Assembly (NCBI GenBank): GCA_946886675.1
Contig: CAMPIZ010000118.1
Span: forward strand, 1 to 5,922
Length of the DNA stretch: 5,922 bases
Direction of reading: 5' to 3'
Source of the DNA: an uncultured Flavobacterium sp.
GTDB taxonomy: Bacteria; Bacteroidota; Bacteroidia; Flavobacteriales; Flavobacteriaceae
Part shown: positions 1 through 5,922 of the stretch, in pieces
Position numbering within the stretch: the stretch's first letter is position 1
Layout of the letters: each line of letters starts with the position of its first letter
Notes under the pieces: model-generated
The model's input: the letters and a program-made list of their open reading frames with translations, nothing else
Told to the model about the DNA's origin: nothing
Databases searched by the model: none
Made by a program: the position numbers and the translations under genes

Positions 1-2
1 TG

Positions 3-36
3 TAAATAATGTACATTCGTCAATAAATAATATACA
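3..36. repeat. Imperfect direct repeat upstream of the lipoprotein gene
   Basis: Two copies of a 13-base element, TAAATAATRTACA, lie at 3-15 and 24-36 and differ at one base (G at 11, A at 32). Their starts are 21 bases apart, about two helical turns, so both copies face the same side of the DNA. They sit just ahead of the lipoprotein start at 54, where an operator could lie. The DNA is very AT-rich, so chance similarity is possible, and no TAnnTTTG promoter element is visible in the 53 bases available. A regulatory role is inference only. Confidence 0.3.
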
Positions 37-53
37 ATCAAAACCTTACAGCT

Positions 54-587
54 ATGAAGAAATATATTTTTAAAAGCCTGATAATATTAGCGTTGGCAGT
101 ATTTGCAGTTTCATGTAGTGAAGAGCCTAACGCAGTGCAGATGAATGAAGAAAACACATTAAATCTTAAAAGTGGATCGAGCATTTGGGATGGTGTTATA
201 GGCGTTGAGAAAGATGGGCAAAATCAGATAACAATACCAATAGCTCAACTGAAAAAGGATTTTGAAGATGAATTAGTAAGACAAGGGCATCCAACAACAC
301 TTGTTTCGTTTGAAATTGGGGAAGTTTTAGCACAAGACAGTATAAATACAACGTATGCAGTTAAAGGCTATAATGGTAGTGGATTAACCATAGCAAGATT
401 CTTACAAAAGGATAATATGTATCTGGAATATACTCTTGACAGAAGTGTAGACGGAAGTTATACTACCTGTACAGGATGTGCTACAGGATGCCATTTAAGA
501 TATGCTGTTTTTGATGGTAAAAAAGTGGCCTATTGTGACGAAGGCGGTTGTTATTACAATTGCGAAAAAACAGTAAGCGGTTCTTAG
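54..587 (+). CDS. Putative lipoprotein with six-cysteine C-terminal region, function unknown
   Basis: I do not recognise the family of this 177-residue protein. Residues 1-20 form a lipoprotein signal peptide: KK at 2-3, a hydrophobic stretch (about 5-19), then AVSC with the lipidated cysteine at Cys21, followed by Ser-Glu-Glu. It is therefore probably anchored in the inner or outer membrane facing the periplasm or cell surface. A polar linker (about 22-45) leads to a mixed alpha/beta-looking core (about 45-130). The C-terminus has six cysteines at 139, 142, 146, 161, 166 and 170, as two triplets (C-x2-C-x3-C and C-x4-C-x3-C) that could form disulfides or bind metal. The start is the first ATG, directly before the signal peptide. 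The 30-60 bases ahead carry no Shine-Dalgarno, as is usual in Bacteroidota. A terminator follows 27 bases after the stop, so it appears to be monocistronic. Existence and lipoprotein nature are well supported; function is unknown. Confidence 0.85.
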   Translation: MKKYIFKSLIILALAVFAVSCSEEPNAVQMNEENTLNLKSGSSIWDGVIGVEKDGQNQITIPIAQLKKDFEDELVRQGHPTTLVSFEIGEVLAQDSINTTYAVKGYNGSGLTIARFLQKDNMYLEYTLDRSVDGSYTTCTGCATGCHLRYAVFDGKKVAYCDEGGCYYNCEKTVSGS

Positions 588-614
588 TAATAGTTAATAC
601 AATAGTAGTTTTCA

Positions 615-645
615 AAAAGCCTCAGTTATTGGGGCTTTTGTTTTT
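615..645 (+). terminator. Rho-independent terminator after the lipoprotein gene
   Basis: The arm AAAAGCCTC (615-623) pairs with GGGGCTTTT (631-639) around a 7-base loop. This gives nine pairs including one G-U, followed by G and five Ts (641-645). It ends only five bases before the ATG of the glycosylase gene at 651, so that gene would need read-through or a promoter overlapping the hairpin. Confidence 0.8.
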
Positions 646-650
646 AATAT

Positions 651-1249
651 ATGGAAGAATATAAAAAACTGGCTGAACTGGATGCGGTTTTAACCATATA
701 ACAGAAAAGTTTGGTTATGCAACACCTGTTGTAAGGCAGCCGGGATTAGAGACCCTGTGTAAAATTATATTAGAACAGCAGGTATCGCTACAGTCTGCAA
801 AGGCAGCTTTTGAAAAACTCGAGGCAAAAATAGTTTCTTTTTCACCAGACAGCATTTTGTGCTGTAATGAAAACGATTTTAAAGAATGTGGGGTAAGCAG
901 GCAGAAAGCCCGATATATTACAGGGGTTGCACAAGCTGTTGTAAGTGGTTCTTTAAACTTTGATGATTTACATTTAAAGCCTCATAAAGAGATTAGGGAT
1001 GAACTGATTAAATTAAAAGGGGTAGGGAACTGGACTGTGGATATTTACCTTATGTTTAGTTTGAGTTCGCCGGATATCCTGCCTTTGGGAGATATAGCTA
1101 TTATATCTGCAATTAAAGACATTTGGGGATTTAGTGATTTAAATGAAATTGTAAACCATACAAAAAATTGGACTCCATACCGCTCTTATGCAGCATTTTT
1201 ACTGTGGCATTACTATCTGTGTAAACGCGGACGCAGTTTTCCGCATTAA
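651..1249 (+). pseudogene. AlkA-like 3-methyladenine DNA glycosylase (HhH-GPD), frameshifted near the N-terminus
   Basis: The family excises alkylated bases such as 3-methyladenine to start base excision repair. Translation from ATG 651 reads 14 sensible residues (MEEYKKLAELDAVL) and then meets TAA at 699. Homologous sequence continues in the -1 frame from 692 to the stop at 1247-1249. Restoring one base near 690-693 (for example a third A in TTAACC) gives 199 residues, a normal length for this compact family. In that numbering the segment with ILEQQVS is intact, the helix-hairpin-helix loop is KGVGNWT (from Lys123), and Asp148 in LPLGD aligns with the catalytic Asp238 of E. coli AlkA. The C-terminal WTPYRSYA matches AlkA WKPWRSYA. 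In the downstream frame the only usable start is TTG 857, which would remove about 69 residues including the QQ segment, so that shorter gene is unlikely to be the real product. No X-XXY-YYZ slippery heptamer is in phase at the break. Alternatives are a recent pseudogene, a sequencing or assembly error, or unusual frameshifting. No convincing promoter lies between the preceding terminator and the ATG. Confidence 0.85.
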
Positions 1250-1296
1250 TTTTATGTAAACTTATTATTTTTCAGCGTTTTTAATGGCCTGGCTTC

Positions 1297-1327
1297 TTTG
1301 TAAACATTAATTTTTACACTAATTTTG
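1297..1327 (+). promoter_or_regulatory. Flavobacterial-type sigma-A promoter for ppa
   Basis: TTTG (1297-1300) is followed by exactly 19 bases and then TAATTTTG (1320-1327), a full match to the Bacteroidota pattern TTTG/TTG, about 19-21 bases, TAnnTTTG. Transcription would begin a few bases after 1327 and leave an A-rich leader of roughly 30 bases before ATG 1366. The spacer contains a near-palindrome, described separately. Confidence 0.75.
1299..1318. promoter_or_regulatory. Near-perfect 20-bp palindrome in the ppa promoter spacer, possible operator
   Basis: The arms TGTAAA (1299-1304) and TTTACA (1313-1318) are perfect inverted repeats around a centre containing the palindrome ATTAAT (1307-1312 region). 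Eighteen of twenty positions are symmetric; only the pair 1305/1312 breaks the symmetry. The element overlaps the end of the -33 TTTG and fills the spacer up to the -7 box, where a bound dimer would block RNA polymerase. The half-site TGTAAAC also occurs at 1255-1261 and at 1220-1226. AT-rich promoter DNA can show such symmetry by chance, and the cognate regulator is unknown. Confidence 0.4.
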
Positions 1328-1365
1328 CACCCGCAAAAACAGTAAAAGATATAATTAAGATAAAA

Positions 1366-1896
1366 ATGAGCGCAGCAAAATTAAATTCGTTCGATGTACT
1401 TATCGAGATACCTAAAGGAAGCCGAAATAAATATGAGTACGATTTTGAATTAAAAAAAATACGTTACGACAGGATGTTATTTTCATCAATGATGTATCCT
1501 GCAGATTACGGTTTTATTCCGGAAACCCTTGCTCTTGACGGAGACCCGCTTGATGTACTTGTATTGGTCACTGAGCCTACTTTTCCAGGCTGTGTTATGG
1601 AAGTTAAGCCAATTGGTGTTTTCCATATGGCTGATGAAAAAGGCCCGGACGAGAAAATTGTTTGCGTTCCTGTTTCAGATCCAATTTGGAATAAGCTTGA
1701 GGACCTAAGTGATATGAATCCTCACTTATTAAAAGAAATCGAGCATTTCTTCCAGGTTTATAAAGACCTTGAAAACAAAAAAGTTGACGTAGAAGGATGG
1801 GGCGATGTTAATGAAGCCCGCGAAATTATTACTAAATGTGTAGACAGGTTTGAGTCTTTACAGGACAGGCCGGAAGAATTATTCAGCATCAGGTAA
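1366..1896 (+). CDS. ppa: Soluble family I inorganic pyrophosphatase
   Basis: This cytoplasmic enzyme hydrolyses pyrophosphate to two phosphates and pulls nucleotide polymerisation and amino-acid activation forward. The 176 residues are the typical bacterial length. The family signature DGDPLDVLVL spans 58-67, with the Mg2+ ligands Asp58, Asp60 and Asp63 matching Asp65, Asp67 and Asp70 of the E. coli enzyme. Other active-site equivalents are visible: Glu14, Lys22, Glu24, Arg36, Tyr44, Tyr48, Asp90, Asp95, Lys97, Tyr132 and Lys133. No key residue is missing. The start is the first ATG after a strong promoter (1297-1327); AAAA precedes it and there is no Shine-Dalgarno. A perfect hairpin terminator follows 24 bases after the stop, so ppa is probably transcribed alone although a membrane pyrophosphatase gene comes next on the same strand. 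The palindrome in its promoter suggests transcriptional control. Confidence 0.97.
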   Translation: MSAAKLNSFDVLIEIPKGSRNKYEYDFELKKIRYDRMLFSSMMYPADYGFIPETLALDGDPLDVLVLVTEPTFPGCVMEVKPIGVFHMADEKGPDEKIVCVPVSDPIWNKLEDLSDMNPHLLKEIEHFFQVYKDLENKKVDVEGWGDVNEAREIITKCVDRFESLQDRPEELFSIR

Positions 1897-1920
1897 TTTA
1901 AAGTCCTTAAAAAAATAAAG

Positions 1921-1955
1921 AAAAAGCAATATTCACCCTCGAATATTGCTTTTTT
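1921..1955 (+). terminator. Strong rho-independent terminator after ppa
   Basis: A perfect 14-bp stem pairs 1921-1934 (AAAAAGCAATATTC) with 1941-1954 (GAATATTGCTTTTT) around the 6-base loop ACCCTC, and runs into a T-rich tail. It separates ppa from hppA. The right arm contains a TTG at 1946 that opens the hppA frame further upstream but cannot reasonably be its start. Confidence 0.9.
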
Positions 1956-2011
1956 ATTTGTTTTGGTTTTGTTACATTTACGAATCTATTAACAAACCAA
2001 ATCAAATTTTT

Positions 2012-4441
2012 ATGGAATCAATAATGATTTACGTGCCTATTATTATGGCCGTTGTAGGGCTGCTGTTTATGGCAGCTAAAAGATCATGGGTGCTTAAGCA
2101 GGATGCCGGGGATGGTAAGATGAAGGAAATCTCCGACCATATTTATGAAGGTGCCCTTGCATTCTTAAAAGCAGAATACCGATTACTTACATTTTTTGTT
2201 ATAGCCGCAAGTATTGCACTGGCGGTTATTTCATATATAGTGCCTACTACAGATATCCTCATAGTGGTGGCATTTATATTTGGGGCAGTTTTTTCGGCCC
2301 TTGCAGGAAATATGGGGATGAAAATTGCCACAAAGTCTAATGTAAGGACAACGCAGGCAGCCCGTACCAGCCTTCCGCAGGCTTTAAAGGTGTCTTTTGG
2401 AGGCGGTACCGTTATGGGGCTTGGTGTGGCAGGATTAGCAGTGCTGGGCTTAACAGCATTCTTTATTTTCTTTTTTCATTACTTCATGAATGGCACATGG
2501 ACAAATGCTGCCGATATGACTATAGTGCTGGAAACACTTGCAGGATTCTCACTAGGAGCAGAATCTATAGCATTATTTGCCCGTGTAGGTGGTGGTATAT
2601 ATACTAAGGCTGCCGATGTGGGGGCCGACCTTGTAGGTAAAGTAGAGGCAGGTATACCTGAGGATGACCCGCGTAACCCTGCAACTATTGCAGACAATGT
2701 GGGGGATAACGTAGGAGACGTTGCAGGTATGGGGGCCGACCTTTTTGGCTCTTATGTTGCTACGGTACTTGCTGCAATGGTTTTGGGTAATTATGTGTTA
2801 AGGGATATATTGATTGCCAATCCTGATTTTACTGATGCATTTGGTGGTATAGGGCCTATTCTTCTGCCTATGGCTATTGCAGGGTTTGGTATATTATTTT
2901 CTATAATAGGAACTTTGTTTGTAAAGATAAAAAACAACGACGCTAAGGAAGCACAAGTACAGGGAGCATTAAATATAGGTAACTGGTTTTCTATTGGCCT
3001 GGTTGCAATATCCTGTTACTTCCTGGTAACTTATATGCTGCCGGAAAACATGACCATGAGTTTTTATGGTGAGGGAGCTATGGAAATATCATCCTTAAGG
3101 GTATTCCTTGCAACACTTGTTGGTTTGTTTGTAGGAGGTGTTATATCGTCAGTAACCGAATATTATACCGGCCTTGGTAAAAAGCCCATATTGGCTATCG
3201 TGCAAAAATCGAGTACAGGTGCAGGTACTAATATCATTGCCGGACTTGCTACAGGTATGGTTTCTACCTTTCCTACAGTAATACTGTTTGCAGGTGCTAT
3301 ATGGGGTTCTTATGCATTAGCGGGCTTTTATGGTGTTGCTCTGGCTGCATCAGCAATGATGGCTACCACCGCTATGCAGCTGGCTATTGATGCATTTGGA
3401 CCAATATCTGATAATGCAGGAGGTATAGCAGAAATGAGTGAACTGCCTAAAGAGGTGCGCACACGTACTGATATCTTAGACTCTGTAGGTAATACAACTG
3501 CCGCTACAGGTAAAGGTTTTGCAATTGCTTCTGCGGCACTTACATCGCTGGCGCTATTTGCAGCCTATGTAACTTTTACAGGGATAGACGGTATAAATAT
3601 TTTTAAAGCCCCGGTACTGGCTATGCTATTCGTGGGAGGGATGATTCCAGTAGTGTTTTCTGCACTTGCCATGAACTCTGTAGGTAAAGCAGCTATGGAT
3701 ATGGTATATGAGGTTAGGAGGCAGTTTAGGGATATTCCGGGCATTATGGAAGGAACAGGGAAACCGGAATATGGTAAATGTGTAGAGATCTCTACAAAAG
3801 CCGCTTTACGCGAAATGATGCTGCCCGGAATACTTACCATAGGATTCCCTATAGCTATTGTATTGGTGGGTATGCTTGTTTATCCTGATAATAACCAGCT
3901 TGTGGCCGAGATGTTAGGCGGGTATATGGCAGGTGTAACAGTTTCAGGGGTTTTGTGGGCAGTTTTCCAGAATAATGCAGGCGGAGCATGGGATAATGCT
4001 AAAAAATCTTTTGAAGCTGGTGTTATGATTAACGGAGAAATGACTTATAAAGGCTCGGATGCGCATAAGGCTGCTGTAACAGGCGATACCGTGGGCGATC
4101 CTTTTAAAGATACTTCAGGCCCTTCTATGAACATATTAATTAAGCTTACATGCCTTATCGGGCTTGTTATTGCGCCAATATTGGGTGGTCACGGAGAAAC
4201 TGCAGACGACAGGGATGTAAGATCGGCAACTGTTATCGAGCAGCCTGTAACTACAGCACATGAAAACAGGAAAGAAATTTCTATCGAAAAAGAAATAGAC
4301 AGTGAGGGGAATGTAAAAGCTAAGGTTGTAATTTCAACCTATACTACAAATGAAGAGGTGAAAACTGATGAAAAGGTTTTTGAAGGTACTGAAGAAGAGG
4401 TGCTTCAAAAAATTGAAGAGTTAAGAAACAGTGAAGACTAA
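2012..4441 (+). CDS. hppA: K+-dependent membrane-integral pyrophosphatase, predicted H+-pumping
   Basis: This is an inner-membrane ion pump that couples cytoplasmic pyrophosphate hydrolysis to cation export. From ATG 2012 it has 809 residues, with about 16 hydrophobic segments expected for the family. The frame is open upstream to TTG 1946, but that codon lies inside the ppa terminator, while ATG 2012 gives the usual short N-terminus before helix 1. Substrate and Mg2+ residues are present in [20 protein letters not shown] (Lys199, Asp202, Asp206, Lys210), in the [19 protein letters not shown] stretch (218-236), and in the C-terminal [15 protein letters not shown] (691-705). In [10 protein letters not shown] (493-502), Ala497 and Gly500 mark the K+-dependent subfamily; K+-independent enzymes have Lys and Thr there. 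Asp243 is kept, but Gly246 stands where Na+ pumps have Glu in helix 6, and no Glu occurs one turn later. Instead Glu184 is in helix 5 (GAESIALF), the pattern reported for F. johnsoniae-type H+ pumps. After the last helix (about 709-724) comes a hydrophilic tail of about 85 residues, probably periplasmic. It is separated from ppa by a terminator. Confidence 0.96.
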   Translation: MESIMIYVPIIMAVVGLLFMAAKRSWVLKQDAGDGKMKEISDHIYEGALAFLKAEYRLLTFFVIAASIALAVISYIVPTTDILIVVAFIFGAVFSALAGNMGMKIATKSNVRTTQAARTSLPQALKVSFGGGTVMGLGVAGLAVLGLTAFFIFFFHYFMNGTWTNAADMTIVLETLAGFSLGAESIALFARVGGGIYTKAADVGADLVGKVEAGIPEDDPRNPATIADNVGDNVGDVAGMGADLFGSYVATVLAAMVLGNYVLRDILIANPDFTDAFGGIGPILLPMAIAGFGILFSIIGTLFVKIKNNDAKEAQVQGALNIGNWFSIGLVAISCYFLVTYMLPENMTMSFYGEGAMEISSLRVFLATLVGLFVGGVISSVTEYYTGLGKKPILAIVQKSSTGAGTNIIAGLATGMVSTFPTVILFAGAIWGSYALAGFYGVALAASAMMATTAMQLAIDAFGPISDNAGGIAEMSELPKEVRTRTDILDSVGNTTAATGKGFAIASAALTSLALFAAYVTFTGIDGINIFKAPVLAMLFVGGMIPVVFSALAMNSVGKAAMDMVYEVRRQFRDIPGIMEGTGKPEYGKCVEISTKAALREMMLPGILTIGFPIAIVLVGMLVYPDNNQLVAEMLGGYMAGVTVSGVLWAVFQNNAGGAWDNAKKSFEAGVMINGEMTYKGSDAHKAAVTGDTVGDPFKDTSGPSMNILIKLTCLIGLVIAPILGGHGETADDRDVRSATVIEQPVTTAHENRKEISIEKEIDSEGNVKAKVVISTYTTNEEVKTDEKVFEGTEEEVLQKIEELRNSED

Positions 4442-4452
4442 TAAATAGCTAT

Positions 4453-4484
4453 AAAAAATCCCGCTGGTAACAGCGGGATTTTTT
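4453..4484. terminator. Bidirectional terminator between hppA and the kinase operon
   Basis: A perfect 14-bp stem pairs 4453-4466 (AAAAAATCCCGCTG) with 4471-4484 (CAGCGGGATTTTTT), closed by GTAA, a GNRA-type tetraloop. T tracts lie on both sides, so it can end hppA transcripts on the plus strand and the convergent kinase operon on the minus strand, whose last stop is at 4489-4491. Confidence 0.93.
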
Positions 4485-4488
4485 TATT

Positions 4489-5103
4489 TTAAAACAGCCC
4501 GTTCAATTCGGCATTTATTCTGTTTATTATATCACCCAAATCTTCTGGATTATCTACAAAGTTATTTTTGTCTACATCAACAATAAGCAGCTTCCCTTTA
4601 TCATACCCATGTATCCATGCTTCATAGCGTTCATTAAGCCTGCTAAGGTAATCTATAGATATGGAGTTTTCGTAATCCCGGCCCCTGCTGTGAATCTGCT
4701 TTACCAGGTTCGGAATTGAACTCCTAAGATAAATAAGTAAATCAGGAGCGCCCACAAATCCTTCCATTAGCTCAAAAAGAGAGGTGTAGTTGCTAAAGTC
4801 CCTGTTAGACATGAGCCCCATTGCATGCAGATTGGGAGCAAAGATGTGGGAATCTTCATAAATTGTACGATCCTGAATAATCTTTTTTCCACTTTCCTTA
4901 AACTGCATTACCTGCCTGAAACGGGTATTTAAAAAGTATATCTGCAGATTAAAAGACCAGCGTTCCATCTGATGATAAAAATCGTCAAGATAAGGATTAT
5001 CAACTACGTCTTCATAGTGTGCTTCCCATTTAAAATGTTTTGCCAATAGCCCTGTAAGGGTTGTTTTTCCGGCACCTATGTTTCCGGCTACTGCTATATG
5101 CAT
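4489..5103 (-). CDS. Deoxynucleoside kinase (dNK/dGK family), likely purine deoxynucleoside specific
   Basis: The enzyme phosphorylates salvaged deoxynucleosides with ATP, giving 5'-monophosphates in the cytoplasm. The 204 residues match compact bacterial family members. The P-loop GNIGAGKT is at 7-14, and Glu31 in the following EDVVDNPYLDDFY segment fits the catalytic base. The IIQDRTIYEDSHIFA segment gives the DR(S/T) motif (Asp78-Arg79). The LID region contains the arginines of HSRGRDYE (Arg140, Arg142) with Glu145 after them. Nothing essential is missing. A characterised Flavobacterium psychrophilum homologue type prefers deoxyadenosine, which makes a purine substrate plausible here, but the sequence alone does not prove specificity. 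Its ATG overlaps the TAA of the upstream gene by one base (TAATG), which indicates translational coupling in a two-gene operon. Transcription ends at the bidirectional hairpin just past the stop. Confidence 0.93.
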   Translation of the reverse strand: MHIAVAGNIGAGKTTLTGLLAKHFKWEAHYEDVVDNPYLDDFYHQMERWSFNLQIYFLNTRFRQVMQFKESGKKIIQDRTIYEDSHIFAPNLHAMGLMSNRDFSNYTSLFELMEGFVGAPDLLIYLRSSIPNLVKQIHSRGRDYENSISIDYLSRLNERYEAWIHGYDKGKLLIVDVDKNNFVDNPEDLGDIINRINAELNGLF

Positions 5104-5906
5104 TATTCGGTTATTGTTATTTTATACTGGTTTATATCGCTGTTTGTAAAAATAGATAAAATTTGTTCTTTATAATGAAAACTCTTAAAGCTTTTTTCCT
5201 TTATTTCAATCCGTTTACTGCTTTGGGATATCAGGTTATATAGAAAAAGGGCCTCATCTTTTTTAAGTAAAACCTGCGATGGCGACACAAACTGTATTTG
5301 ATTATATTCCTGTACCGAGCCAAGAAAACTAACCTTGCCAAACAGATTTACGCGATAAACTTTACCGGCAGCATCTATCCAGTAAAAATAATTATAGTCA
5401 GACTGGTAATATTTTATTCCGTCACTAAGTTGTGGGGTTATGGTCTTAAAATTGTTTTGTGCGGGGTCATAAAGGCCTATCTGCTGGGTTGTAATATCAT
5501 ATACCCACAACCGGTTTTGTGAAGCTAGGCTGGCAGCTTCTGCAATTATTGGCTGTGTGAGTTCCGTCAGGTCAGAAAAATTTATCCTTGCCGTTTCGTT
5601 AAGCTGGTTGTCCAGTAGTACGGCAGTATTAAAGTCTTTGTAAAACAATACGATCTGCAGAGGGTTTTGCAGGTCTACCCTGTAAATATCACCCAATTGC
5701 AGGCTTTTGTATTTTACGATTCTGTCGTTATTTTCTTTTCTAAACTCATTATCAGTGATGGTATATGTCCATCCAAAAGCATCGGTGCCAACATATCTTT
5801 TGATGGTATTTTTGCTGCCTGAAAGAAATTTTACCGGGATGGTAAGTTCCTGTGCGAAGGTGCACGAGCAAAAAAAGAAGATATATAGCGAAAGGATTTT
5901 TTTCAT
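5103..5906 (-). CDS. Secreted protein of unknown function, possibly beta-propeller-like
   Basis: I do not recognise a named family for this 267-residue protein. Residues 1-18 form a signal peptide: MKK, a very hydrophobic core (about 4-13), and TFA before Gln19, giving a probable signal peptidase I site after Ala18. Cys13 and Cys15 lie in the core but lack a lipobox, so a lipoprotein is less likely. The mature part is rich in short beta-strand-like stretches with aromatic and Asp/Gly turns, for example WVYDITTQQIGLYDP, YFYWIDAAGKVYRVN and LFLYNLISQSSKRIEI, spaced roughly like propeller blades. That fold is inference; no catalytic motif is visible. The start is the only ATG giving a complete signal peptide. 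It is the first gene of a minus-strand operon and overlaps the deoxynucleoside kinase start by one base. The pairing of a periplasmic protein with a cytoplasmic kinase does not explain its job. Its promoter lies mostly beyond the window's right edge. Confidence 0.85.
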   Translation of the reverse strand: MKKILSLYIFFFCSCTFAQELTIPVKFLSGSKNTIKRYVGTDAFGWTYTITDNEFRKENNDRIVKYKSLQLGDIYRVDLQNPLQIVLFYKDFNTAVLLDNQLNETARINFSDLTELTQPIIAEAASLASQNRLWVYDITTQQIGLYDPAQNNFKTITPQLSDGIKYYQSDYNYFYWIDAAGKVYRVNLFGKVSFLGSVQEYNQIQFVSPSQVLLKKDEALFLYNLISQSSKRIEIKEKSFKSFHYKEQILSIFTNSDINQYKITITE

Positions 5907-5922
5907 ACACAGGCAAATTACA

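Noticed and set aside
479..494. Atypical haem c site (C-x3-C-H) at Cys142-His147 of the lipoprotein
   Set aside because: The surrounding six-cysteine pattern fits disulfides or metal better, there is no cytochrome c fold signature, and no canonical CxxCH is present.
688..694. Programmed -1 slippery site TTTTAAC at the glycosylase break
   Set aside because: The heptamer is out of phase with the zero frame (it starts at the second codon position), and the in-phase sequence G-GTT-TTA does not allow good re-pairing.
857..1249. A short 130-residue glycosylase starting at TTG 857
   Set aside because: It would lack the conserved N-terminal third, which is present upstream in the same frame and joins to ATG 651 after correcting one base.
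1973..1980. TACATTTA as a -7 element for hppA
   Set aside because: It matches TAnnTTTG at seven of eight positions, but the nearest TTTG is only 12 bases away and the next TTG is 24 away, so it is too weak to list.
1946..2011. N-terminal extension of hppA from TTG 1946
   Set aside because: The TTG lies in the right arm of the ppa terminator and the extra 22 residues are low-complexity aromatic sequence without family support. ATG 2012 gives the normal N-terminus.
2143..3840. Minus-strand open frames within hppA (2143-2331, 2479-2697, 3565-3840)
   Set aside because: They lie antisense to a strongly conserved coding region, have unnatural composition, and have no start signals or family resemblance.
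5298..5522. Plus-strand open frame inside the secreted-protein gene
   Set aside because: It is antisense to a gene with a signal peptide and operon coupling; its sequence looks like a shadow translation.
5907..5922. TGTAATTTG on the minus strand as promoter of the secreted-protein gene
   Set aside because: It is one base short of TAnnTTTG, almost touches the ATG, and any -33 box is beyond the window, so it cannot be judged.

Overview
The window most likely comes from a member of the Bacteroidota, probably a Flavobacteriaceae species close to Flavobacterium. The evidence is AT-rich DNA, no Shine-Dalgarno sequences ahead of any gene, one clear flavobacterial-type promoter (TTTG, 19 bases, TAnnTTTG), a membrane pyrophosphatase of the type described from Flavobacterium johnsoniae, and a bacteroidetal deoxynucleoside kinase. 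No mobile element, CRISPR array, tRNA or rRNA was seen. It looks like ordinary chromosomal housekeeping sequence, and I did not find a clearly new multi-gene system.

Layout, left to right. At 54-587 (+) is a small lipoprotein of unknown function with six cysteines near its C-terminus, followed by a terminator at 615-645. At 651-1249 (+) is an AlkA-like 3-methyladenine DNA glycosylase whose reading frame is broken by one missing base near codon 14; everything downstream, including the catalytic residues, is intact. At 1366-1896 (+) is soluble family I inorganic pyrophosphatase (ppa), driven by a well-formed promoter at 1297-1327 whose spacer holds an 18/20 palindrome. A strong terminator at 1921-1955 separates it from hppA, a membrane-integral pyrophosphatase, at 2012-4441 (+). 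A bidirectional terminator (4453-4484) divides hppA from a convergent two-gene minus-strand operon: a secreted protein of unknown function (5906-5103) and a deoxynucleoside kinase (5103-4489), joined by a TAATG stop/start overlap.

Functional theme. The central pair both consume pyrophosphate made by biosynthesis. Ppa releases the energy as heat, while HppA uses it to pump cations. They have separate signals, so the split between waste and recovery could be set transcriptionally. HppA carries the residues of the K+-dependent subfamily (Ala497, Gly500). Its key glutamate sits in helix 5 (Glu184) and Gly246 replaces the helix 6 glutamate of Na+ pumps, so I predict a proton pump, although automatic annotation often calls such proteins sodium-translocating. 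The deoxynucleoside kinase belongs to nucleotide salvage and has no evident link to its operon partner.

Most worth a second look: the glycosylase frameshift, the palindrome inside the ppa promoter, the ion specificity and periplasmic tail of HppA, and the cysteine-rich lipoprotein.
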